Shown: piece after piece, positions 24,801 through 35,566 of the stretch
How the letters are laid out: each line of letters begins with the position of its first letter
Numbering within the stretch: position 1 is the first letter of the stretch
Origin: Daldinia sp. FL1419
Taxonomy: Eukaryota > Ascomycota > Sordariomycetes > Xylariales > Hypoxylaceae
DNA length: 64,000 nt
Direction: 5' to 3'
NCBI GenBank assembly: GCA_025201765.1
Contig: MU623340.1
Span: 372,001-436,000 of the forward strand
Notes under the pieces: generated by a model
What the model was told of the DNA's origin: nothing
What the model saw: the letters and a program-made list of their open reading frames with translations, nothing else
The model's database searches: none
Position numbers and translations under genes: made by a program

Positions 24801-25984
24801 GGGTTCAAGTATATCTGGATTGATTCACTCTGCATCATTCAGGACGATGATCAAGACTGGCAGAACGAGGCAGCTCGGATGGGGCAAGTTTTCAGTGATG
24901 CACACTTTACAATCGCGGCCAGCTCAGCCAAGTCAACTAACGAAGGGTTTCTTTTGCCGCGTACATCGCGTCCTTGTATTCAGTTGTCTATAAACGGTAC
25001 GAGAAAGCTCTACGTATGCATTAATATCGATAACTTCCGTCGTGACGTCGAAGCAGGTGAACTGAACAGCCGTGGATGGGTTCTACAAGAGAGGGCCTTG
25101 TCTCGGCGTTCGATATATTTCAGCTCCAATCAAGTTTACTGGGAATGCGGCTCTGGGGTGCATTGCGAGACTTTAACGCGTCTTTACAAGTAAGTACGCC
25201 AAAGCTTACCTATTTTCTCATTGGCCTTATTCAACTAATTAAATATTTACGGATGTTAAGTTCTAAAACGGCGTTCCTTGGCGACTCGAACTTCCCAAAA
25301 TCCGCGTTAGAGTACTATCGGGATGGAAGACAAGTGCTCATCCAAGACCTATATGAGCGGTACTCTGGGTTAGCATTCACAAAGCCCTCAGATAGGGCTG
25401 TAGCAATCCTAGGTCTGCAGAAACGACTAGCAGAAGCATTTAGATCACAAGCCGTATTTGGGTTTTTCGACATCTACTTCGCGAGAGGCTTGCTATGGAA
25501 GCGCGGTGATAACAAGCTTATGAGACGCATAACCTGGCCGAGTGGACTCCATGCACCAAGCTGGTCCTGGTTCTCAAAGGAAGGACCTATCAAGTATATG
25601 AATCTTCAGTTCGAAAAGATTGAATGGGCAACTAAAGATTTTAAGAGTCCGTTTCGACGCCATCCTTCTGTTACCTTTGAACACCCATTGGAAACACAAG
25701 GGGTCGAAGGCTTAGGCATCATAGATGGTTGGGCTAGGAAACTAAATCTTACAAAACTAGACATGCTCGTACGGATCACTTTCGACACCAAGGAGGAATT
25801 CAATGTTGAAAACCTGCGTTGTGTAGTCATTGGGCGAGATAAAGAAGATAACGGCATGGATGAATTAAAACAGCATGTGCTTGTCGTTCATCCGCTTAAT
25901 GAGACGACTTATGAAAGGGTAGGCGTCGCGTCCTTAAGGCCAGAACATTTAGGAGACGACGGATCTTGGATTACAATTTACTAA
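21871..25984 (+). CDS. Protein kinase-HET domain fusion protein
   Basis: Five exons (21871-22491, 22539-23675, 24024-24369, 24421-25189, 25261-25984) join in phase to 1198 residues. The N-terminal 200 residues end in a degenerate glycine loop (SGYFGEVSRRRIH). The kinase has VAVK (Lys about 222), catalytic RHGDLKPEN (Asp about 320), ADLGLAK (metal-binding Asp about 342; DLG instead of DFG) and YEPPE. After a disordered linker comes a two-CxxC segment (LCTRC, CDLC) and a HET domain from about 779 (YIALSHCWG, YIWIDSLCIIQDD, SRGWVLQERALSRRSIYF). Family knowledge: HET domains trigger heterokaryon-incompatibility cell death; many fungal genomes carry kinase-HET fusions. Inference: the kinase may sense or gate the HET effector. 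The only weak joint is the 348-bp intron 23676-24023. Without it the kinase would end at 23696 and HET would be a separate gene, but both splice ends are phase 0 and the joined linker is typical of the fusion family. Confidence 0.82.
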
Positions 25985-26777
25985 GGAGATTTTCAATGTT
26001 TACGAGGGTTGCTACGCCGCTATTTCAAGGATAGATTGTTCAATCAAGAATAAGAGGTCAATTCTAGAGAAAAATGATTCTTTATTTGTCTATATCATGT
26101 TCACTGTGAGATACAGGATTAAGTGATCCCCCGAAACGACTCCGGAATAGGTGGCTACCGATCGGGGCACTCTACATCAAAGGGTAAGTTTAAAGGCGAG
26201 TCTCCTAGCTAGTGTAACAATAAATATTAGGTCGGATGGCGGATAATACCTTATGTATTGTACCTCTCCGCGGATGTTTACTGTCGTTGAACCTTATCGC
26301 GAGAGTTCTATCCTAACACTGGGTACCTACCCACCTAGGTTAGGTACTCACCTAAGGTATTATACGGTAATTATTATACGTAACCATTTTCTTAGGACAT
26401 GTGGAATCATCCACTAGCCCTCGGTCTGTCCTAATTCCTCCATGTCAAGTACGCAAGGTACGATACTGACTTACTTAGGTCCGTAAACATGATACATTTC
26501 TCAAAGTTACAGAGGTACGCACTTGGCTAGCACGCGTCTACGACACGATACGAGTTCTGCCTTCAATAGGCTGCACAAGGCTTGTATACACATGGACGTA
26601 TGGATTATTGCTACTGAAGAGGATATGTCACACTCTTACAGATTTGTTTTGTTTTGATTTATGTATTCATTCCTTCCCCTATACATTCCCCTATACACTC
26701 CCCTATACACGATCTTGTTATTTCTATACCAGATCTCCGGTAATATCTCCATAAACAAACATCTTAAGTCCGATATC
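25985..26777. other. Intergenic with a 12-bp tandem repeat
   Basis: No gene seen. TAGGTACCTA-type motifs cluster near 26320-26350. The 12-bp repeat at 26674-26709 lies in the leader of the next gene. Confidence 0.45.
26674..26709. repeat. Three tandem copies of a 12-bp unit
   Basis: The unit TTCCCCTATACA is present twice exactly and once with one change (CTCCCCTATACA). It lies 70-100 bp before the start codon chosen for the next gene, inside an alternative in-frame N-terminal extension. Confidence 0.8.
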
Positions 26778-27506
26778 ATGTCTTTGGCTCCACGCCTTTT
26801 TATGAGCAAGGAGCGACGCTACGAGACCGATACCTGGTATCTGTGCCTCTCCGAAAATTCTCAAATCTATGAGGACTGCGTTGTCAAGTCCTTGGTCCAT
26901 GTGAAGAACTTCATAACCTCAGCCGCACATGAAACCATCCACGCTACCATTGTGAATACCAGCACAGGGGCGCATACTCGCATCATGGCGGAGCGCCATA
27001 CGGATTACGACTGGGTCACACTCGGGCGATGGGGCTCGACATATAAATATTCAACCTCGAAAAGCACCAAAGGTAGCAGAAGTAAGAGCGAGTGTAGCGC
27101 TACGGATCGTAACCGTTCGCTATCGTTGCGTAGCCTTTATTTCCCAGGGGATGACTTTAAAGTGATTCACTTGGCTGAGATACTCGAACATAGCAGTAAA
27201 ATGGGTGGTCCCTATAATCCTTTCACGAGGAACTGTTATTGGTTTGCATCCTCTGTTTATACCAAGGCCAAGAGGGACTTTTCAGGTGTTGAAACACTCC
27301 AGCCTTGTCACAAGTGGCAAGGTCTCCCAAGATTCTGTTTCAATCTCTTTGAGAAGAAGCGTGATGTAAGTTAACGTCTACTTAATCTTCATCGAGAGAT
27401 AGGAGGCGCCTCTTGCTAACATATATTTCAGGACGCCGCTAGGGCCCTCGTGGAGGAAATAGAGTGGGAAATGATACATGGCCCGAAGAGCTTCCCGTCT
27501 CCTTGA
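26778..27506 (+). CDS. Hypothetical protein with Asn-Cys motif
   Basis: Exons 26778-27365 and 27432-27506 give 220 residues; the splice is phase 0 with a GTAAGT donor and TTTCAG acceptor. The N-terminus is MSLAPRLFMSKERRYETDTW. A conserved-looking block near the C-terminus reads GGPYNPFTRNCYWFASSVY and is preceded by a segment with VIHLAEILEHSS. An invariant-looking Asn-Cys before a hydrophobic helix, with histidines upstream, is reminiscent of permuted papain-fold (LRAT/PPPDE/NlpC-like) proteins, but I cannot assign the family. An in-frame ATG at 26661 would add a hydrophobic, Leu-Pro-Tyr repeat N-terminus encoded by the 12-bp repeat; I prefer 26778. It sits 0.8 kb after the kinase-HET gene and 0.2 kb before a solo LTR. 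Confidence 0.65.
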
Positions 27507-27740
27507 TATAGGCATGATCATAGTTTATGGGGCTATGGAGGCCGAAAATTGACCGTCATGGGCACCTGGGCACGCACACAGTTAGTCTAATAGCACGCCC
27601 TACCAAACGCCCAAAAACTAATGTGTATTAGGTATTACCAGACTACAAAGATAAAGAGGGCGTCGGCAGGACTATGAAAGAAATGCTGAAGGTATGATGG
27701 CACAGTCCGGTACAGGAGCTTATCACGTGTATCATCATAC

Positions 27741-27875
27741 TGTCACGAGGCGGACCAAGAAGCAAGGAAACAACGAAGTTGTTCCGCGAGGAACATATCT
27801 ACAAGTATGGCTAAAGGCGACTACATATAGAACAAGTCCCTTGTTCTATATGTAGCGCAGGCTAGAACCCTGACA
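27741..27875. mobile_element. Solo LTR (135 bp), probably Ty1/copia-type, with 5-bp target-site duplication
   Basis: The segment begins TGTCACGAGG and ends AACCCTGACA, so its ends form the inverted repeat TGTCA...TGACA expected of an LTR. It is flanked on both sides by CATAC (27736-27740 and 27876-27880), a perfect 5-bp target-site duplication. No internal retrotransposon genes, primer-binding site or second LTR were found nearby, so this is a solo LTR left by recombination. The short length suggests the copia group (inference). Internally it contains three successive palindromes, the largest with 16-bp arms at 27821-27836 and 27840-27855. Confidence 0.82.
27821..27855. repeat. Perfect 16-bp inverted repeat inside the solo LTR
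   Basis: CTACATATAGAACAAG at 27821-27836 is the exact reverse complement of 27840-27855, with a 3-base loop TCC. In RNA this would form a strong hairpin near the 3' end of the LTR. Confidence 0.9.
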
Positions 27876-27880
27876 CATAC

Positions 27881-30800
27881 AATGGCCCTTGGATAGTGGG
27901 TATCCTTACGATCCTCATCTCTCTCAATACATGCTTCTTAGACCCTCTAGATTCTGTGTCACATAGTATATTGAACGTATTAACTTCATACGAAGCTACG
28001 TCACATGGAATGGGATATTATTGGTATTTTGGATTGAAATCGTTAGGGATTCGTTCAACAACACGACTGGACATATATACCTCGGCGTTCATGGAATGAT
28101 ATATTGATTTAAGGGGTAAAGGGGGATGGAGATAGCGAGTTATAGAGCAACTCTCGGATATACTCATTTTTCACGATCGGGAACCGTATCAGATGCCCTA
28201 ATGCCTACGGGCGTACACGAGGACATATAGACGGAGCATTCTGTGTCAAACCAACAATTTCTGCACATGCCTTGCTGATATGTCTTAACTTACGTGGCTA
28301 GAGTGGGTGTGCTAGCCCCCTTTTCAAAATAGCAGACCTTTTTCAGAGGCGTATAATTCTCTCCTCGCCTATAGTATAGAAGAGAAAGACGCCGACTACG
28401 ATAGTATTGCTATAAATATTTCCCGATTCGGCCGTATACCTAGCTGCAATAGGGGCAGCTTACCGACATTCATGCCCCGAATCCCTTCATTTTGAATATC
28501 TATGAAATACGAAAGGTATAATTTTATCGTGGAGTATGTAGGAGGCTCGGTCTAAGCCTACGCTCGGTCTAAGCATACAGTTAGTTGTAGTTGTTCCATT
28601 TTACATCAGCGAGTAACGTTGGCTTTAGGTAACTTAATTACATGTTCTCTTAAGCGGACCGTTTTAGGGCCGATGCGAGAAATAATAGGTATCTTCCAGC
28701 CCGAAGGTTGGCTGATTGTCTTGGGTAACTCCAATATTAGACTTATGTAGGTACCTATTGGCTGGGTACTTGCAGTAAGGTACCTGACTGGTCAAACCCA
28801 ATGACGTAGCCCCTCATATCACTACAAATAAAGCTTAACTCGGTCAGTCTCACCACATACACCACATACACCACATACACTAGTTAGATCTATAAATAGC
28901 ACCGTACTAGAGATTACAACCATGTGCATACAGTAGCGCTCGTTAGCGCTTAACCAACCTACCAGCCCCCCACTCACACTGTCTTAAAGGAACTATGTAG
29001 TAGTAGTAGTAGTAGTAAAAGGTGACCGACTGAGAAGCGAGAAAAGACCCCGCTTGCAGCTTATACATATTCCCGGATTGTCAAGTTGTAAGTCTTTGAT
29101 GGTTGTCGAGTTAAACGAACCTAGGTAATTACCTTACTTGGCTGCTTGGGGGCGATATGCGAAAAAAAATAAAAAAATAAGCTACATGTTCCACCTCGGT
29201 ATATTGTCGCATGGTCTCATGTAATGTAGCTTTTTGGGATGATGAATGATGAACCAAAGCCTCAATAGCGATATCCCCGGATGCGACTATACCTAACGAC
29301 CTAGCCTATTACAACTTCGAAAGTGGGCTAGGACTCGAAAAACATGAACGAGATCTGCAGGTGTAGTCTGATGTGAGAGGAGACTCTCCCCGAAACCGTT
29401 AATCATCTTGCTAATTGCTGTCTTACGATCCTTTTTTTTCTTATCGAAAAATACCTGATATTTGTAGAAACGGTGTTGGGGCTGATACTATCTTCGCTAC
29501 ATGCGGCCTTTTTTCGTATTAGACAGATCGACAGAGGGGTAAACTTTATTCTCCTTGGGTAAAAAACAGCTCGAGGCAATTTAATGTTTAATTAGAATTG
29601 TGTATTATTCTAAGGTTAGGTGACTCTTTATATGTCATACAAAACCAAATTGAGAGACTTTCAATGTTTGTATAAACTCAGATTATGCTAATCAATGAGC
29701 TTAGTAGCACATGCTTTTGTACGACCTTGGAAAATATTGTAGCGTAGGTACCTATGTAGGTACGCATGGATGTAGGCAAGGTCTTACTTTATTGTATGTA
29801 TATACCTCGTAAAAGTAATCCAAGGTAACCAAGCGCTTCCACTCATGGTTAGGTTGGGCGAAAGTATAATGCTTACCTAGTTACTTGAGAACGTCGCTAG
29901 GTTAGAATATAAGGATTAGGTTATATTATTGGAGGAAAAGAGCTGGACCTTGGGTTAACGAGTGGAAACTGCCTACCAATTGTGGAAGTAGGAAAGTCCT
30001 GACTTCCTTCTCGCAATCTACCCAAGGTACCTCTTACTCTTTTTTACCTCGTAGGTAATTCCATGACTTGTTAATTGATTAGGTAGCTACCTAGGTAAGG
30101 TACCTCCCTAGATAAAAAGTTTTCTCATAATTCCATATTTTTTCTTCTTCTCCACCTTCAACATTCATCCTTCGCAGCTGAGCTTTACCTATCCTAGCTT
30201 TCTAACTGGCGCTTTGTGTATTGTCCTTCCTATGTGCCTTGCCGATGCGGGCTACTTACATTGTTACCTGTCTTTGTATTTGCTAATGAAATAATTCTAC
30301 CCCGTGCCCCCCCTTTTTTTTCTTTGTTACTGTACCTTGTTCTGGGCATCAGAGCTTCTGGCATTTACGTCGGATTGGGTCAATTTTTTGACGCGCAGTT
30401 TTTGAACGCCGATCGCGATTCGCACAGCCTATTAGCGGCCGGAGAAACTCAGTCAACTGCGCCGTCTTAGAAAACGGACAAGACTCGGGTGAGGTCAATC
30501 TATTTGCTTGAAACCTCGCTTGTTTTAATTGAACTACAATACGATCGTAACATTTCAAGTTCATTCATTCATTTACCCAGACGACGGCCAGCGGCCTAGG
30601 TTATAGAACAACAAAAGAAAAAGAAAAAGCAGAAGTACAATACCGAGTACAACAGTAATAATCTCAAACAGGAAAAGGAATCATCATCCATCTGAACATA
30701 TTCAGCACAGCCCCCCCGCAAGAAAACGGGAACCCCTGTAGATTGATTAGAGGGGTGCATGTGGGAATCAGACGGCACACCTCGAAAGAGAAAAATAAGC

Positions 30801-31049
30801 CAGATCTTGTTTATCTACTTTGGTATTCGAAAAAAAAAAAAAAAACCTATCTGTACGAAACGGTTGATTTCGGTCTCGGAACTGTTTCTTGTTGTACTTT
30901 GCCTCGCTTTCTCCTTGTCTGCGCTGCACTTAGATTTGCGGCTGTGGGAAAAATAAAAGACAAGAGTAAAGGTAGATAGGAGCGCAGCGCAACAAACGGC
31001 CTAATTCCGTTCGGTTTAGGGAGAATTAAACTGACACAATAATACCATT
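27881..31049. other. Long gene-free stretch between solo LTR and polyQ gene
   Basis: About 3.2 kb without a supportable gene. It includes a 9-bp tandem repeat (28852-28878), an (AGT)6 run near 28998-29015, a GCTCGGTCTAAGC duplication near 28545-28577 and dense TAGGTACCTA-type motifs near 28748-28760, 29745-29765 and 30020-30110. The last few hundred bases, with A/G-rich tracts, are probably promoter and leader of the next gene. Confidence 0.45.
28852..28878. repeat. Three tandem copies of ACCACATAC
   Basis: Exact 9-bp unit repeated three times, continuing into AC and TAGTTAG. Confidence 0.85.
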
Positions 31050-34000
31050 ATGCCCTCCTTCGGTCGCATTGGAAAGCACAGTAATCGTTCCCAGCATAAC
31101 CTGGTTGAGCAACAACAACAACAACAGCAGCAGCAGCAGCAGCACCATCTTCATCACCATCTACTACAACAGCAACAACAGCAACAGCAACAGCAGCAAC
31201 AGCAGCAACTTTCATCTCATCAACATCAGGTGGCGGGCAGTGGAGCTACTGCACCGCCCCATCATCCTCATCAACAGCAAGCCGGATCTACTTCTGTGTC
31301 TACTTCTCAGAACGGATCTAGTCCACTGAACCCCGGAGGTCGTCGTGTGTCTGGCGCTGGTGTTCCTGTTACAGTTCCCGTGACCAATTCGGGATCCGTA
31401 CCGGGATCCGTTAACGATTCTAACACCACACCTTCTTCAGCCTCGTCAATCGGCCTTGGCTCTAGTGAGTCTTTTCAACAACAGCTGTCACCGCAACAGC
31501 AGCAGCAACAGCAGCAACAACATCAACATCAACATCAACATCAACATCAACAGGTCGATACGAGGGCCGGTCAATCACAACCACAGCAGCAAACTCCGCA
31601 TAACTCACCGCGCGGGCACCAGCATACACACCATAATCAATTAGGTAGCCAGCAACAAAGCCTGTCGACCCAGCCTATTGAGGCATACGGAAACAATCAA
31701 AATAATTTACCCACTAATCCAATACCCCTCAGCCAAACCCCCGCTGCTTACACCGCGCGACAACAGCCCCACGATAATTTCGCTGAGCTAGTCTCAAGGT
31801 CTCAGTCTGCAAGATACTCGCAATTAAATCCTTTGCAGACACAACACCCATTTAGTATCGCTTCCAGTTCGGTTGATAACTTACCTCAGACCGTATCTTC
31901 TCCTTCTGTACCCCCATCTTTACCGCATAGCCAAACCGCCCCCACTGAAAAGCGATCAACACGAAAGCTAATTAAGAATATCCTCTCCGGCTCTTCTTCC
32001 TCTAGTCGGCCCAATTCAGACCACTATCAAGATTCTTCTTACGATAATAACTCCGGTTTGAATCGCAGACCATCCAAGCGGGCAAGCAATACCCCTGTCG
32101 TCAGAGGTAACCCTTTGTTGTCGCGGCCTGTCGACCATCCCGACTGGGTCCCGCCCCAAAGCAGCTCGCGCAGCCACCACTCACCCATCCAACCTGTACG
32201 CGACCTTGAGGACCCCTACTGTGCCGCCCGTTCTAACCAAGATATGTTTTTGCAGAATCACACAGAGTCGCCCCAGAATACTATAAGACAAGTTCCTGCC
32301 GATTCCGACCCTGAAGCCGACAACTCACCATATAGCCGCGAAGACCTTACCTATCACCAGCAGCAAGCTATCGCCCAGCACCAAGCCCAATTGCAAGCCC
32401 AAGCTCAAGCTCAAGCCCACGCGCAGGCCCAAGCGGAGCAGCAACAGAAATTATACGGCGGTCAGATCGTTGTCGAGCCTGCGCAAAATCAGTACCAGTA
32501 CACACCCCCCTACGAGCAATACCAGTCGGGTCGTCGGCCATCCCTTTTCACTGGTCATCTGAGCACGGCGAGCTCGCAGCCGCCTAACCCCGAAACCGTT
32601 TCGCAGGTGTCACATGAGTCGCCTGAGTCCGAATCAGAGTATCAGCAACAACAGCAGCAACAACAGCAACAACAGTCAGCCAACCCTCAATCTGCACAGG
32701 ATTCACCCACCGTGAGCTACGTACAGCAGGAACTACGGAGCTCGCAAAACCAACAGCAACCCTCGGTAGGAACGGGACAGACCCAGAATATGGCACCACT
32801 GCCTGGAGGATCTGGACAGAGTCGCAGATCAGGAGATAACGAAAAACAGATGCGCTCCGTCGAACCTCCCCCAGGGCCACCGCCCGGTTATAGACATAGC
32901 CAAGGGCCCATGAATGCGATGAACCCTCTCCCGCCTACCCCTGGCGTCTCTAATGCCCCACAAAACTACCGTACGAGCGGTGTTCAAGAGCAAGGGCAAT
33001 ATGACAGAACTGCCCCCGAAGGTGGTCGAAATAGTCCTCAACCGTCGACGAATGCCGACCGGGAGACGGCTGACCCGGAGAAACAATTTAAAGACTTATG
33101 TAAGAGATACACAAGATATCCTGCTCAACAGACTGCTAATCTTGCATACTAGTAACCAAATACAAGAACGTCAAGAGGCTATATTTCGATGGCAAATCTC
33201 AGATCGAACAATTGACTTCGCAGGTTGAACAGTTGCAAAACGCGGTTGCGAACCAGAGGATGTCTCAGTCTCGAACATCACTCGATGATAACGAGTATTC
33301 TACACGGTTCAATCGACTAAACGGCGCGATAAACAACTTGTCGTTTAACATTCGAAAGGATTGGCGAACGTTACCTAGCTGGATCGAGAGATATGTCAGC
33401 CCAGAAGCGATCAAGACAGGCAAGCAAGAGATGACTGCTGTTGGACGTGCAGTAATCGTTCGGTGGATCGTTGACGAAATCTTCAACAAATGCTTCCATC
33501 CCGCTCTAGACGTTCACCTTAGCTCCCAGCTCAAGCAAATAGAGCAGAACATCCGCAGGTTTTCGTACACGCTAAACAGCCAGGAAGAATACGATGCATT
33601 AACAGCAAAGGTTGTAAACTGGCGAATGGCCACGTTAGAGGGTCTCCAACATCAGCTTCACGCGCCCGAAAGTAACGACTATAAGGCAGATTTTACTAAA
33701 ATGGCTACCGGAAACCTGACAGCAACGTTGTTTCAATATCTGACAGACCCCCCACCCGCCGGCGTAGACGGTAGCGCATCGATGATCGTTGAATTGGCAG
33801 TAGGTATTGCGGGCCACTTGCCCATGGAAAGCCGAGACGTCGCCATCACATACCCATTACCCGGAGAGCCCATACAACTCGACATCATGGAGCCAGAGAA
33901 GACCGGACTGCCACCGTTGCCAGAGCCGGTAGACGATATCGAAGAAAACAATGATAAGGACAGTGAAAAGACAGCTGCGGCCAAGAGAGAAAAGACAAAG

Positions 34001-34231
34001 AGTGGTATGTTGAATATGCTCAGCGGGGCACCGTATCCCGGGAGCAGGAAAGGTAGCACGGCTTCGGTTATTACTGACACGACATCATCGACAGCAGCGG
34101 CGCAGCAGCAGCAGCAGCAGCAGCAACTACCTTCTAAAGATCCTAGCAAAGTTCGGTTCGCGGGCTTCGTGGCAGTCGAGGTTAGAGGTCGACAAGTATT
34201 GGTCAAGGCTCCTGTGTGGACTCTAGGTTGA
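31050..34231 (+). CDS. Polyglutamine-rich coiled-coil protein, conserved C-terminal region of unknown function
   Basis: Exons 31050-33099 and 33153-34231 give 1042 residues; the 53-bp intron (GTAAGA...ACTAG) restores the reading KDLLTKYKNVKRLYFDGK. The N-terminal 680 residues are low-complexity: two Gln runs of 11 and 14 near residues 21-55 separated by His, further Gln, Gln-His and Gln-Ala repeats, Ser/Pro-rich linkers and EPPPGPPPGY. The part after the intron starts with a heptad-like coiled coil (QIEQLTSQVEQLQNAVANQR) and continues into an ordered region with KDWRTLPSWIERYVSPEA and VRWIVDEIFNKCFHPALD, ending in a second Gln run. No enzyme motif is visible. The Gln-rich half is prion-like in composition. 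I do not recognise the family; the ordered half looks conserved (inference from composition). Long purine-rich leader upstream. Confidence 0.88.
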
Positions 34232-35566
34232 GGTACTCGCGCATAGAAAGAGGACGAATGGAGGTCGTATCTTGTGTTCGAGGCTTTAAGATACCAGTAA
34301 TTCTTTTCCCCTCCCCCAATTTCCCATTCGCGAAAATGTTTTGATACGACGAACGACGATACATATGATCCCCGAGGAGGTAGGAAGTAAGGAAGGCAAG
34401 GCAAGCTTAGGGAGCTAGAGGTCGCGGATGTAAAGTGGTTGAAATTTCGCAGCTGATATACCAGTCCCCTTGTATAGGGGGAGATGAATGAACCAATTGC
34501 GTACCTAGCCTAGGGCGGGATGGGAAGAGGATATCGGATGCAATTATGACGGATGTGTGCTACACATAAGTAGGAGACGCTTGCTCAGATAGTCCAAGTT
34601 CATGTGAATATAAATGCTAAAAAGGGTTTTACCCCCCCGCTTGCTACTCGTTAGTATATATTTTCATCGTCACCATTGCATTGTATATTCTAACCTAGTT
34701 GTATTACTACCTAGCACGGGAATCAATTAGGCGCAGACTTGACATGACATGACTCGAGTCAAAAACATTATTTTTGAGTAATGAATTTATTACCATCAAA
34801 ATACAAATAAGCAAAGCTAGCAATGAGCAATTCCCTAACTACAAAATCCTCTCGACCTAACGTCCCTTAGTTTAAAACTCCCCTCTCGCCCGGGCGCCAT
34901 GCATGCCATTCACTTCCTCTTGAAGGGGGATTGTTTAGGAGGGAGAGAAATTGACCAGCCTTCATAGCTCCAGGCTTTTTCTGCTCTGCTTTCCTGAATC
35001 TTAGCAGGAAACACATTTCAACTACCTTTCCTTCCATCCATATCATAGCCTCCTTCATCTGTCTCCTCGGCTCCAATCTCTCTCTCTTTCTGCGTGTGTG
35101 GGGGGAAAAAAATCAAAATAACAAGACGAAGGCATCTTTTTGTTGCGTGAGCATCCAGGCAAGCCGGGAATGCTAAATGGATGGCAAAAGTCAATAAGGT
35201 AAAAAACAAAGTAACAATTGATCGATGTGATTAATTAGACTTGTACAAGGAACCAGAATTATGAAACAAAAAGAATCCTGTACTTCCGGAGCCAGAATAG
35301 AGATGTGTGATGTGGTATAATGCGCGTAGTCGGTAGGCCAAATTGGTCGCGGTCAAAAGAACCAAGCATGATGACGATGGAACAAGGCCGGATTTTGGCA
35401 AAATGGCAAGATAGAAGGGCGAACTCAAGTAGCAAGCCGATGATCATGAACTCATTCGTTAACAGGCCAACAGATCATACCGGGCGTAATTGTCGTTTCT
35501 TCGTTTTCTTTTTTTTTTCTGTTGCCAGATATCAAATCATGAGAGCGTAGCGGAGCCATTTGACAT
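34232..35566. other. Intergenic, convergent 3' ends
   Basis: No gene seen. Short open frames near 34867-35550 on both strands have no recognisable content. Poly-T near 35509-35518. Confidence 0.45.

Noticed and set aside
27881..28110. Second LTR or internal retrotransposon sequence next to the solo LTR
   Set aside because: CTCTCAATACATGCTTCTTAG and GACCCTCTAG look LTR-like, but no matching ends or duplication were found.
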